A stretch of DNA of 64,000 nt from Macrotis lagotis. Taxonomy: Eukaryota > Chordata > Mammalia > Peramelemorphia > Peramelidae. This document shows, one piece after another, positions 11,872-22,349 of this stretch (its first letter is position 1; every line of letters starts with the position of its first letter). The notes under the pieces are model-generated. The model had not been told where the DNA came from, ran no database searches, and worked only from the letters and a program-made list of their open reading frames with translations. The stretch is taken from NCBI RefSeq assembly GCF_037893015.1, contig NC_133658.1, positions 258,581,856 through 258,645,855 on the forward strand, read 5' to 3'. The position numbers and the translations under genes are program-made.

Positions 11872-12500
11872 ACTATGTACTGTCCATCAATTGGAGAATG
11901 GTTATGGTGCATGAATACTATGGAATATTATTGTTCTACAAGAAACCATAAATGGTCAGATTCTAGAGAAACATGGAATGAGTTACAGGGTCTGATGCTG
12001 AGCAAAGGGAGCAGAACCAAGAGAAAAAATGTGTACATTAACAACAACATTGTGAGATGATCAATCTTGATGGAAGCAGCTCCTCTCAGCAGTTCAGAGA
12101 ACTAGGATAATGTATTAGACCTGCTATGGATAATGTTATCTCTATCCAGAGGAATAAAAACAAAATAAAACAACAAAAAATCCCCCAGAAAAACAACACC
12201 TCAGAAGCAGATGAAGACTTTATAAAAATTATCTCTTATATAACTCTTTCCCTTAATCCTAACTGCTCATATCAAAAATTGCTAATATGTAAACATGTTT
12301 ATCAAAAATATGTATATACAATGCTAACCTGACTGTACACCACTGAGGAGAGTGGGGCAGGGGGAAGGGAGGGTGGCAGGAAATTTTGTAACTTAAAAAT
12401 ATACATGTGTATATGGATGAGAAGAAAATAAAAATAAATATATAAAAGAAAAAAAATAGAGCAAAGAGCCTTCCAACCTTTAACAAGTTTTAACAGCATT
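11872..12500 (+). mobile_element. L1 LINE 3' end, 5'-truncated, nested in an older L1
   Basis: It starts within the last codons of ORF2 (the peptide CPSIGEWL with MNTMEYY, near 11883-11925, is the L1 C-terminal block) and runs through the 3' untranslated region: 'gaactaggataatgtattag', 'atccagaggaataaaaacaa', 'caatgctaacctgactgtac', a G-rich tract at 12345-12378, then A-rich tail. The same 3' end occurs at 32392-33255 and 63515-64000, so these are three copies of one subfamily. Severe 5' truncation is usual for L1 insertion. Confidence 0.82.
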
Positions 12501-12539
12501 AAAGATTATTTTCTACAAAAAAAGAAATCTATATTTTAT

Positions 12540-13095
12540 AGAACTGTGGCAATTTTGTAGGATGATCAGTTCTCAAAAGCTTAGCTTTCCTCAGCAATAC
12601 TGTGACCCAAGAGAACTCTGAAGGACTTATGGCAAAGACTACTATCAATTCCCAGAGAAAGAGCTGATGATATCTGAAAACATACCCTTTTTAAACTTGA
12701 TTTTTTTAGGGTTTTTTTTGCAAGGCAAATGGGGTTACGTGGCTTGCCCAAGGCCACACAGCTAGGTAATAATATTAAGTGTCTGATCCAGATTTGAACT
12801 CAGGTACTCCTGACTCCAGCTCTGGTGTTCTATCCACTGTGCCACCTAGCTGCCCCCTTGATTTTTCTTGAGATGACTTTTTTGAGGTCTATTTTTTCAA
12901 ATAGCTTGACTGTTGTGGAAATGTTTTGTATAACTATACATTAATAACATCAAATTGTTTGCTTTCTCAATAAGATGGGGAGGGGTGGGAGGAAAGGAGA
13001 GAATTCAGAACTCAAAGTTGTAAAAAGATGATTGTTAAAAATTATTTTACATCTAACTGGAAGAAAATAAAATACTAAATGATTAAATTTTTAAA
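12540..13095 (+). mobile_element. L1 LINE 3' untranslated region, probable continuation of the copy at 10771-11871
   Basis: 'gagaactctgaaggacttat', 'ccagagaaagagctgatgat', 'ctcaataagatggggagggg', and an A-rich ending 'ggaagaaaataaaatactaa' make up an L1 3' untranslated region of a different subfamily from 11872-12500. The position fits: the younger L1 broke the older one and its tail resumes here. An antisense SINE lies inside at 12707-12856. Confidence 0.62.
12707..12856 (-). mobile_element. Marsupial CORE-SINE (WSINE1-like) with target duplication
   Basis: Antisense copy: tail 'ttttgcaaggcaaatggggt', core 'gtgtctgatccagatttgaa', head 'ccactgtgccacctagctgc'. Flanked by cttgattttt at 12696-12705 and 12857-12866. 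It is one of only two clearly antisense SINEs of this family in the window. Confidence 0.92.
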
Positions 13096-13189
13096 AAATA
13101 ATTGATAAAAATGATTATTTTATAGCAAAGACATGTCTTATTACATTTATATACCAAAATATATTTAACCTTTCCTTCAATCAGGGGCA

Positions 13190-13490
13190 TCTACTTTGTT
13201 ACTTATTATCTATTACCACAAAAAAAAATCTTACTTTATATATTTTTGTGTATGTGAAGTTCTTCCTATGAATCTTTTCCTTGAAGTACAAGAAAAGTAA
13301 GGGAGTCCCTGGTCAAAGTGACATCGATATTTTTGTCACTTTTTTGCAAAAATTCAAATTGCTTTCCAAAATACTTTTATCTCACAGCTCCACAAATGAT
13401 TAATATTCCTTTCATTCCAAAACACCTTCAAAATTTTTGACATTTTTATCAATTTACAATATAGTCTAATTTTTGCCACACTTATTTCTA
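13190..13490 (-). mobile_element. Degraded L1 ORF2 C-terminal fragment, antisense
   Basis: The order 'attgctttccaaaatacttt', 'cacagctccacaaatgatta', 'tcctttcattccaaaacacc' matches the antisense of the L1 segment that reads, in better copies, 'tggagctgtgaac..atccaacctttctggagagcaat'. It is short and diverged. Its far end is unclear. Confidence 0.45.
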
Positions 13491-13659
13491 GTCTTCCTAG
13501 GAATGTTTTTATTAACTAAATATGGAGGTTTCTCTAAGTCATTTGTTTTCTACTTTATTAAACACTGGATAATTGAGATCTATTTTCCATATTATTCATT
13601 CTCTAACTCCCTTACCTATGATGATGGTAACCCAAAGAAGTCACACATACACTCAAATA

Positions 13660-13661
<2 letters not shown>

Positions 13662-13730
<69 letters not shown>
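13662..13730. repeat. (TA)n microsatellite
   Basis: About 34 nearly perfect TA units beside a short CA-like start. The long Tyr-Ile open frames on both strands here are artefacts of the repeat. Likely length-variable. Confidence 0.98.
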
Positions 13731-13734
<4 letters not shown>

Positions 13735-13735
<1 letters not shown>

Positions 13736-15504
13736 TCCCAGTCTCACTGTTTTCATTTCCCTGGCCCAGGAATACAGAAAATTGAAACACGGGGGCTCTG
13801 GGGCTGTGACTATATGGAAAGATTTCTATCATTGGAGTTTGGATCACTAAGACTCTGGGAGAAGAGCATGCCATTAGAAAAAGGGTGGTTGTGTTTTGTT
13901 GCACACCAGTGAGTTAGGTTGGTTAGTACAGCCTCATGGAGTTTTTAACCTTCTTTTAGGTGCTTGGTACCCTAGACCATGGAGACACTGAATTTGTTTC
14001 ATTTGGGGGAAATAATTTCTGTTTTGAAAAAGTTGAGATTGTGAAGATCAGAGAAAAAAATTTTGTTCCATTTCCATCTTGTTCATCATCAGCACAAAAC
14101 ATTGAACCTTCTATTTTCAACTGCCTTTTATCAGTGCCTAACTCTGTCATAACTGAAATAAGATATATTCTTTACATGTGATGCATTGAACTAATTTACA
14201 CTTCTAAAACCCTTCCTAATAATGCTACATATTCCATGAAAAGTTTTACTCTGAAGATTCCAGGGGCATCCCTATTTTTTAGATTTCTTTTCTTTTTCAG
14301 AAAGAAGACAATTGCCTATTGCTACCACATATAATTCGCACAAAACCAATATGAATTTTCTATAGGCTAAGGAGGCAAATTCACTTTGCAAGACTTATAA
14401 TTTTTGTAAGACAATTGTCATGTTACTTAAGGTAGTGACTGGTGGCTAATATCTTTAATTTATCCAGGTTTGCAACTTTATTTTCCTTGTATACTATTTT
14501 CCATGCAATCTAGATTCCTGGTAGATTTACTGAGTTACATGAAGTGATAATTTTATTTACCTTAAACAACTTGAACTACCATACAAAATTTATGATAACC
14601 TCTAAAATATAGACTCAAGTAAAATAAGTGTTGGTAGAACATGATTAGAAACATGCATTTTTAAAAGTGAATTTTTTAATTATTATTTAAAAACAATAAG
14701 TAAATTAACAGGAAATAATCTCTCATACTACAAAGATTAGGGCTCTGTCTCTGAACCCATATTGGGTAAACCTAGGGGAAGAATTCTAAGAGAGATTCAC
14801 ATATAAGGGCAAAACACTTTCATTCCTGAAACTTCTGCTCATATTGCAGTAATTCCACATCATGAGCAACAGCATCCTATAAAATGAAATCATGATTAAA
14901 CAGCCTAAACAATGCTGGCATATACTAGCAATATGCTCTTAGCTTTTCAAATGATGCCAAACTTCTCCCCTGCCCAACTCCTGCCCCGCAAAAAGAAAAC
15001 AAAACCTTCCAAAACAACAAAACAAGCACATACACAATTTAATTGCTTTCTTTCATTTTTTTTTTTGTTTGGCTATGGGTCATCACATATTAATATCCTA
15101 AAGTTCAGTAATACATATCTCCTAAGTATAGAGCTCTGCAGTGTGAGTACTTGCTTGTCCCTAGAAGTCATATTTCATATATTTTATTTATATATAGAAA
15201 TATGTAATATATATATATATAATATTTTGCACAGTTATATTTTTGGTTGCATCATCACATTCTTATTTCAAATTGAAATTTTTTCAAATAAACAGCATTC
15301 TTTATTTTTTAATTCTTGAAATTTATGTTTTAAATCTACATTTAGAACTTTATATTATCTTTTCTTTTATATTCATTGCAATGCTCTAGCCTCTCAGAAA
15401 TGTTTTGGATTCTAACTTCTAGAGAATAACAATTGTCTGTATTAATTATTCCTCCTAGTTTTGTTTCATATAGCTTTGTCATTTATACCTTTAAATCATT
15501 TTAA
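13735..15504. other. Unassigned, mostly unique sequence
   Basis: No gene or repeat that I can name. Open frames of 64-135 codons (13956-14181 on both strands; 14912-15319 plus) contain no familiar domain. The last is mainly Phe, Tyr and Ile from an AT-rich tract near 15170-15225. They are likely chance. Confidence 0.4.
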
Positions 15505-15510
15505 TAAGAT

Positions 15511-15647
15511 AGCACCAGCCCTGGAGTCAGGAGTACCTGGGTTCAAATCCGGTCTCAGACACTTAATAATTACCTAGCTGTGTGGCCTTGGGCAAGCCAC
15601 TTAACCCCGTTTGCCTTACCCCCCCCAAAAAAAAACTTAAAAAAAAT
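15511..15647 (+). mobile_element. Marsupial CORE-SINE, 5'-truncated, with target duplication
   Basis: It begins inside the head at 'agcaccagccctggagtcag' and keeps the whole core and tail ('gtgtggccttgggcaagcc', then C-run and A-run). Flanked by taagatagc at 15505-15513 and 15648-15656. The first ~35 bp of the SINE, including the usual A-box region of the tRNA head, are absent. Because the duplication is clean, the truncation happened at insertion. Confidence 0.9.
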
Positions 15648-15817
15648 TAAGATAGCTAAGCAGTTCAACACAGCACAGATTCCTAGGATACTGATCTCAA
15701 GACAGCTTTACAAGTAAGCATAGAACAATACAACAATTCTTTTAGTCTTGCCATAGTTCTAATTGAATTGTCATCTAGCCCTTATTCCTCTCTTCTCCAC
15801 ATGAATAATATAATATA

Positions 15818-15985
15818 GGGGCAGTTAGGTGGTGAAGTGGATAGAGCAACAGTCCTGGAATCAGGAGGACCTGAGTTCAAATCTAACCTCAGACACATAA
15901 TACTTGAATAACTGTGTGACTGAAGGAAAACTCCATTTCCTTGCTAAAATCCCAAACTCAAAACAAAGTAACAACAACTACAAAA
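15818..15985 (+). mobile_element. Divergent marsupial CORE-SINE with a different tail
   Basis: The head ('ggggcagttaggtggtgaag') and core ('gaggacctgagttcaaatct') are the same family, but the 3' part reads 'gtgtgactgaaggaaaactc' and ends with 'acaaagtaacaacaactaca' rather than the usual tail. It may be an older subfamily or one with an RTE-type end. Confidence 0.7.
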
Positions 15986-16152
15986 AAGAACAGTATGACA
16001 TAGTTTGCAAAAATTCAGACAAACAGTATCAACAGATATCCCCTCATATACAAGTTTAATAACCATGTTTATTAAAAAAATGAAATAAAATTTGGAATGA
16101 CTTCATTCTTATTTGTGTCATTTTGATTCCTTGTTATTTCTACCTCTTAAAG

Positions 16153-16155
<3 letters not shown>

Positions 16156-16195
<40 letters not shown>

Positions 16196-16220
16196 TGTGT
16201 GTATATATATATATATATAG
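16156..16220. repeat. (TG)n-(TA)n compound microsatellite
   Basis: TG units to about 16202 followed by TA units to 16219. Confidence 0.97.
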
Positions 16221-16437
16221 CAATCCTTAATAATTAATTCTTGAATTTTTCCAAAAATCAAAGTAAATTTTAGTGTTCTATAATTTGCAGAATCTTACTT
16301 GCAGAATTTTCCACTAGTCTTTTAAACTTCTCCTGTTAAAATATTATTGATAGAGGCTCTAAAATCACATCCCTTAGTTCTTTCATTACCTAATCAACTA
16401 ATGTTCAATTGGATGCCAACCTCCGGAGTTTATCTAT

Positions 16438-16502
<65 letters not shown>

Positions 16503-16503
16503 C

Positions 16504-16556
<53 letters not shown>
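16438..16556. repeat. Long (TA)n microsatellite with TACATA interruptions
   Basis: About 119 bp of TA units, interrupted near 16486, 16502 and 16516. The 139-codon open frame crossing it (16347-16766) has about 40 alternating Tyr-Ile residues and is not a gene. Confidence 0.97.
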
Positions 16557-16558
<2 letters not shown>

Positions 16559-16559
16559 G

Positions 16560-17508
16560 CAGTCAATGCAAATAGATGAGGAGTGGGTCTATGAGGAGGG
16601 GAAAGTGGGTTGGATTTTCATCCACAAAATATTTTTCAATAACCCTGAGATTCTTTTTGAAACAAATATCCATCAATTTAAAATGCACAGACTTCAGCAT
16701 TGTTGTATATTCAGAAATAATGGAATAGTAATCTCCAAAGAATTTAATCATGCACATCATACATAGGGCAATTGAGAAGTTCATGATCAGTCTGAGTGGG
16801 TTATAACACAAAGAATTTAATGGCAGAAATGATATAAAGGGATAATATCAAATAAATTTATGAGCAAAAAAAAGATAATCCACTGAACAGAATAAAGGAT
16901 TCCAATGAACAGACCACAAAATCCAAATTTTCAATATGTCAATCAACAACTATTGTAATAAGCAAGGCCCTTTTCAAAAGAAATTATGGTGGATCATCAG
17001 CCTGTTTCATGGGCCTTTTGTGGTGAACATAATATAGAACATAAAGTTTCACATGAGGATAGGCACAAAATGAGTTTATGTGTTGGATGGAATATCCTCA
17101 TAAATAAGACATCCATTTGAGACTGGAAAACATTTATTCCTTTGGTCCTCACCTTTCTAGCAATTAGATATTTCATAACCCTTTTCTTCTACAGCATTTC
17201 CACCCTTTGCACAAAGATACTTGGAAGAATCATCACTTAATTTCTGCTTCTTCACCTTTGCAAACACCATTTTCCCACCACAATGGGTGCTTAATACAAC
17301 AAAGAGGACAAAAAAGGAGAAATTTTGGGTGGAGGACCTCTTTATTCCTTTAAAATTTCTTATAAGCACCTTGCAGGCAACTACTTACTTTGACTTGGCT
17401 TTTTTGCCCTTACTCAGAAAACTGATGCCTTTCTACCTTCTCAGTTTTTACCCCTCTTTCACATGTGATATTATTAAATTCCCTCTCCTCTTGGATTCTC
17501 ATGATACT

Positions 17509-17510
<2 letters not shown>
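16560..17510. other. Unassigned sequence with one modest minus-strand open frame
   Basis: No repeat recognised. The minus-strand frame 17369-17157 (70 codons) has a hydrophobic stretch (SFFVLFVVLS) followed by MVFAKVKKQKLSDDSSKYLC and ends in YEISNC. It has no stop inside and a somewhat protein-like composition, but I do not recognise it. It could be a retrocopy piece, an exon fragment or chance. Minus frame 16811-16563 (82 codons) is similarly unrecognised. Confidence 0.25.

Positions 17511-17567
<57 letters not shown>
17510..17567. repeat. (CT)n microsatellite
   Basis: About 29 CT units. It gives Ser-Leu runs in two overlapping frames, which are artefacts. Confidence 0.98.
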
Positions 17568-17571
<4 letters not shown>

Positions 17572-17814
17572 TTTCCTCCTTTTTTCAGACCATGACTTTT
17601 CAGTTTCCTTTGATATATCATCAAAAATATTCCACTCTCTAACTGTGAGTCACAGGTGTATCAGGTTTGCAATCCAGGTTTGCTTGCATATAGGCATAGA
17701 AGTGGAGAGTGAAATGTTGAGTAGATGACACAGTAAATTTAGTTATCTTGAGATGTTGAGTGAAATCAGTCTAAAAAGACAGATCCAAATCACATGGAAA
17801 GGAGCTAACTTAAT

Positions 17815-18110
17815 ACTCTTAAGTACAAGAGTTTCTATTTTATCCCAGAGGTAGTAAAGCAACAATGAAATTTATTGAGTAGAGAATAATGTGATAATAT
17901 CTTTGATTTAGAAGTATCAATTTGGAAGGTAGAAAATTACCCATGAAGGAAGAGATTAAGTAGGGAGACTAATAAGTAGAGTATTGCGATACTACTGGTG
18001 AAAGTTTCAACTAAGATGACAGTTGCATGAATGGAGGAAGGAGTTTGGATTTCAGAGCCATTGTGGAAGTAGAATCAAGAAGAACCAATGACTAATTGTC
18101 TATTGATGGT
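17815..18110. repeat. Ancient mammalian interspersed repeat, family not assigned
   Basis: The order 'gagaataatgtgataatatc', 'gaagtatcaatttggaaggt', 'gtagggagactaataagtag', 'gtattgcgatactactggtg', 'ttgtggaagtagaatcaaga' follows a repeat I know from mammalian genomes ('...agtgacatgatca...gaagatcactttggcagc...gaccaattaggaggctattgcaatagtcc...gtggaggtagaatcaa...'). A related, earlier part of the same repeat may lie at 55900-56110. I cannot name the family with confidence. Confidence 0.45.
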
Positions 18111-18174
18111 ATGAGAGAAGATATCTCTCATACTGCAAACATGGTTAGCAGAAAAAGAATTTCTGGACAGAAAT

Positions 18175-18325
18175 AAGGAAATTAGGAGAAGTGAATTTTT
18201 GCTTGCAAATCCTTCTTTTGGTTACTGCTTGTGTGACCTTGGACAAATCATTTTACTTCCCTGGGTTTCACTTTTGTCTTCTATTAAAGTAGGAAAATGG
18301 ATTTAAAGGTCTGCAAGAACTCTTT
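18175..18325 (+). mobile_element. MIR-type SINE fragment
   Basis: 'tgtgtgaccttggacaaatc' then 'ttacttccctgggtttcact' and 'aaagtaggaaaatgg' follow the MIR core and its downstream part. Diverged. Confidence 0.65.
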
Positions 18326-18329
18326 TAAT

Positions 18330-19080
18330 AATACTGTAGCATCCTAAGAATTCGAATTATAGGCTGAAAAATGAGGATAGGGTAACAATTCTTGCCAAAG
18401 AATGCAATGATTTCGGGGAACTTTTTCCATCTAGAACTAGCTTAAGTGGATTTGTCAGGGTTATGTGAATACATAATGAGAAATGAAAATGGTTATTTGT
18501 AATTTAAAAAAAATGGCTTGGTATTTATTTTCAGATAAATAACAGTTCGGGAAGGCACCTATATTCAAGAAGAAGGAAAAAAATTCTAATACTTTATTCA
18601 AAAGTATGTTCCAGTTTTTCTTTCACTCTGTCTTTTATTTCATTCAGTAACTACATCCCAAGAATGAGAATTGATGAATTGAATTGTATGTAGCTAATAT
18701 AATTATGGTGTTTAAATAAGTCTATATTTTTCTTGTCAGAGGCTAAGAAGGGGGTTGTGTAAGTTATATTTTACTCAACAAGGATTTCAGGGACTTTCAC
18801 GGGGCCTGTTATTTAACCTGCATGAGTGGTGATTGAGCAGACAGATGAACTAATAGAGCAGGGGAAGTCGCATCTGAATTGCCAATCTCATGTTTCAGGC
18901 ATTTTGCTAGATACATTTTCTGTTTTCCAATAGGACTGATGGAGGACCCCAATCTTAGCAGAAATTAAGAATCTCTGTCACTGAATAACTCTTTAGTCAT
19001 CAAGAAGGTACAGTGTAGGCAATGGTAGGTTAAATGGCTCATAAATTTGGAATTTGAAGTGAATCACTTCATTCAAACTA
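18330..19080. other. Unassigned sequence
   Basis: I see no gene or named repeat here. Confidence 0.4.
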
Positions 19081-19084
19081 CACA

Positions 19085-19190
19085 TGGTGAAATGGGGACC
19101 CAGAGAGTCTAAGTAATTTGTTGAGACTCAGATAGATAGTCAATAACTGAACTGGAATTTGGATTCATGTCTTTAGCTGAGCCTTCTCAT
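19085..19190 (-). mobile_element. MIR-type SINE fragment, antisense
   Basis: 'gaaatggggacccagagagt', 'ctaagtaatttgttgagact', 'gaactggaatttggattcat' is the antisense MIR order (gaaactgaggcacagagagg...aagtgacttgcccaaggtc...). Confidence 0.6.
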
Positions 19191-19199
19191 ACATGCTGA

Positions 19200-19630
19200 A
19201 ACTAGAGAAAGCCAGTAGTTAGGTTTTTCAATATGAACATTTATGCCTTGTAAAAGTTATGAATCAAACTTTGAATTGATGTTTTGTTGTTCATCCATAC
19301 TTAAGAAAATGATAAGGATAAATGTTATTATTGCAATTTAAACTTAAAAATATGTTGATATTTCATGCAGGCCTTGGTTGTAAAGCATCTCCCATTATAT
19401 CATAGTCTGTCTTCAGATTCAGTACTCTTCCTTCTGTATCAGCTTGTCTAGGTAAGTAATAGCTAATAGTCCCATCTGAAAAATGAATATAAATATGAAA
19501 TTGTGTCTTCTAATAAAAATCAAGGATATCACTAATGAAAAGTCTGATGAATTGAACTTGTTTGACCATCAGTAATTTAACAGTTTTAGTTTAGAATTTA
19601 AGAAGTGAAGTTCAAATTGTATCTGCAAAA
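19200..19630. other. Unassigned sequence
   Basis: No gene or repeat recognised between the MIR and the 7SL-derived copy. Confidence 0.4.
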
Positions 19631-19634
19631 ATAC

Positions 19635-19955
19635 TGCCTGTGTGGGCCACTAGGCAAACTCCTGTAATCTCTACCACTTGTGAGGTTGGGAATGGTCAAC
19701 CACTTGAGCTCTAGAATGTTGAGTTAGATGAAAGCTGATAAGGTGCCAAAATTAGTCTGGTATGGCTTTTGCTATATGATATATGATATCTGGTATATGG
19801 TAAGTTCCCTAGATCAAGTAACCAGAAAACTGCTTAATAATCCAGAATGGAAAACGAGCAGGATAAGATTAAAAGTCCCTTGAGAAATAACAATGAAGTT
19901 GTGGTTTAGGTGACTCCTCTTTTAACCTGGGCAAAATAGAGTGATCTGGAGAGAG
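19635..19955 (+). pseudogene. 7SL RNA-derived copy, apparently full length (retropseudogene or 7SL-type SINE)
   Basis: From left to right it tracks 7SL RNA, the RNA scaffold of the signal recognition particle. The 5' Alu domain is seen as 'actcctgtaatctctaccac', 'gtgaggttgggaatggtcaa' and 'ccacttgagctctagaatgt'. The start of the S domain is 'aaagctgataaggtgccaaa'. The middle of the S domain is 'atatggtaagttccctagat' and 'ggaaaacgagcaggataaga'. The 3' Alu half is 'aacctgggcaaaatagagtg'. All blocks come in the correct order and at roughly 7SL spacing, giving about 320 bp against about 300 for 7SL. Primate Alu and rodent B1 lack the S domain; this copy keeps it. It is strongly diverged (many substitutions in helices), so it is not a functional RNA gene. 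It ends in a GA-rich tract (19950-20000). Alternative: a member of a marsupial 7SL-derived SINE family. Confidence 0.72.
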
Positions 19956-20000
19956 AGAGAGAGACAGAGACAGAGACAAAGAGAGACAGAGAGAAAGAAA
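19950..20000. repeat. GA/GACA-rich simple repeat
   Basis: GAGA and GACAGA units directly after the 7SL-derived copy; may have grown from its 3' end. Confidence 0.9.
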
Positions 20001-20039
20001 TGAGTAAACATCTTTAGTTTTAATGAACATAAAACTTTA

Positions 20040-21945
20040 AATAGAATGCAATAACAGATCCTCCATGCAAGTGGTTGAGCCTGGCTCTGGGACCCCAATG
20101 GGGAGCTGGAGACACCAGGGTCTGCCCTAGTAACTACAGATGTGATTGGAAGGGGTCCTACAGAAGAAGAAGACTGCTGGGGGTGAGGCCAAGGGTGGGG
20201 AACCCTAATGCTTGGTGCCCTTCCAACTCTCCCAGAACTACATGAGCACCTCTAGGACCATTCAGTGAGATCTATCTCCTTGAATTTGTGAGAACACTTC
20301 AGGAATCCAGAGTTGGTTTCGCATCTGGAGTGGATCAAAGTATAGCTGGTAGGGGCAGCTAGGTGGCATAGTGGACGGTGGCTAGGTGGCATAGTGGATA
20401 AAGCACCAGCCTTGGAGTCAGGAGTACCTGGGTTCAAATCTGGTCTCAGACACTTAATAATTACCTAGATGTGTGGCCTTGGACAAGCCACTTAACCCCA
20501 TTTGCCTTGCAAAAACCTAAAAAAATGTATAGCTGGTGAATGAGGAACACAATAGCATCACCTGAAATCTTTCTGTCCAGTCTCTAAGGCGGGATGGAAT
20601 TCTAGCTGACTTTGGACAGCAAGTGAAGTCCATGAAGGCAGTGGTCATAGTTATCTTCTACTTGACGGTCATTGTGGAAGCAGCTTTTATTTGCACCTAC
20701 CTTGAAAGCCAGTTCATCTTTTCAGAAATGGCAGCAAGGATGCTGGTCGCCATGATTGTGTCTTCATGATGGGTCCTGACTGAGCTTTAGATCATGATCT
20801 GAGCCATGGAAGGAGAGCTTGAAGAGCTTTAATGAAGGTTCTGCCTGCCACTCACATATGAACCCCATCTCCAGGAGTCCCAAGGTGAAGGTGGAAGGAG
20901 GGGCAGGGTATGGGGCAGGGGACCTATTGTCTTTTACCACTCCTGCCAACACAGTTTCCAAACCTTGGCCTTCCATAACACTCCCCACAGGACAAAAATC
21001 ATCCCTCTGCATCCTCTGCACATGGCCATGTAGTAAGAGAGGACTGAGTCTTGCATCACACCCATGGCCTCTTCCTCAATCACATCCCCAAATCAACTTA
21101 GCCTTCACTACAAATGCAGTTACCTGCATTAGAACTACAGTATAATATGGTCACTGGTCACTCCAAGGTGGTTTTCATTTGGACTGAAAGAAGAACAGCA
21201 CAGAATATTAGGGCAGGAAAAACCTTTAAATCCTGACTCTAATCAGGATCTGGCAAAAGAATTGATATTTGCTATTCCTCTCTACCATATCTTCATGTTT
21301 TTGTTTATATTTTTCCTTCCCTCCAGTACTTTGAGACTTTCTGCTTACAAAGCACCATGAATTCTGTTTCCAGAACTGGGGAAAAAGCAGGAGTAAAACC
21401 TAAATGTTTATTTTTAATTACATAAATCCCTGCTCTAGCTCTTCTTGTGTTCATTGAAAATGGCTTCTATGAATCTCTTCTAGTTTGAAAAGAACATTTG
21501 ATGCTTGTTTTGAAAAATATGAATTTGTTCCAGTGTGATTGATGGATTCGAGAAGAATTTCAGCATAACACCAATTTTGTGTTTGATTTTGTACCATTTC
21601 AGCTGACAGAAAACTACTCCTCTTTTGGTAACTTACAAGTGTACATCTTTCTAACATTCACTTCCAGAATCCATCTTCAGGGTTTTTTCAAGGTGAAGTG
21701 TCCTCTAACTCATGGGATGAGGAGGACTGATCTATCTCTATATCTTCCTCCATTGTCCTCCCTGGGCAAGAACCACTTCTGGCTAAAAAGTTTCCTTCCA
21801 CTGAAACCACCCTCTCCCCATGGGTACCAGGACTCCAACAGCCTGTGACTGAGACAGAGTAGTGGTCTGAGGTCAGGCACTACTGCTATTTATTGTAGTA
21901 TTAATGTATTTCTTAATCATTTAATATGAATAAAATTGCTACTCT
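20040..21945 (+). pseudogene. Possible broken retrocopy of an unrecognised gene (low confidence)
   Basis: This stretch has a higher GC share than its surroundings and lacks known repeats apart from a young SINE (20351-20526). At about 20628-20769, in one plus frame, it reads as KSMKAVVIVIFYLTVIVEAA followed by FICTYLESQFIF and MAARMLVAMIVSS before a stop, which looks like a membrane segment. The tract ends with an AATAAA at about 21928 followed by T-rich DNA rather than a poly(A). I do not recognise the peptide, find no splice structure and see no target duplication. It may instead be unique non-coding DNA. Confidence 0.25.
20351..20526 (+). mobile_element. Marsupial CORE-SINE with duplicated head and 11-bp target duplication
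   Basis: The head appears twice in tandem: gcagctaggtggcatagtgg at 20355-20374 and again, as ggtggctaggtggcatagtg, at 20377-20396. The rest is a normal copy ending 'catttgccttgcaaaaacct'. Flanked by gtatagctggt at 20340-20350 and 20527-20537. Since the duplication lies inside the target repeats, it arose in the source RNA, during reverse transcription, or later by slippage. Confidence 0.94.
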
Positions 21946-21999
21946 TTTTATCTTTTTTTAATGTGTTCCTGATGGAAGTTTTTGAATGATGCTCACTTA

Positions 22000-22250
22000 C
22001 CCCATTCTCTCATAAACTCTGAGTTTGGTTGCCAGAAAAAAAATGTTAAATTTCTCTGCATATTTGTTTACTGCTTTATATACATTTTTAAATATATATA
22101 TATATATATATATTTATAATTACATAGAGTTATACATATACACTCATATATATGTATTATTTGTATATGTATATAGTAGATAGATGGACTGACAGATGGA
22201 CTAGCCAGACAGCCAGTCAGACAGAAAAAAACAGTTTTGTGAGTCTTTCA
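22000..22250. repeat. TA-rich and GATA/GACAG-like simple sequence
   Basis: (TA)n at 22085-22110, TATATG-rich DNA to about 22175, then tetranucleotide-like 'tagatagatggactgacaga' and 'cagccagtcagacagaaaaa'. Confidence 0.8.
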
Positions 22251-22349
22251 AGAACACCATGAGTTGACATTAATTAAGAAATTGTTTATTAGGTGTTGCA
22301 AAGGATGAAACTGATGATCCTAGAGTTAAAGTGACTTGCATGTGGTCAC

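Noticed and set aside
13473-13904. Open frames of 70-125 codons on both strands
   Set aside because: They consist largely of Tyr-Ile runs from the (TA)n repeat at 13662-13730.
16347-16766. 139-codon plus-strand frame
   Set aside because: Its middle is the (TA)n microsatellite; the flanks show no domain.
17221-17728. Two overlapping plus frames of 87 and 124 codons with Ser-Leu runs
   Set aside because: Products of the (CT)n repeat at 17510-17567.
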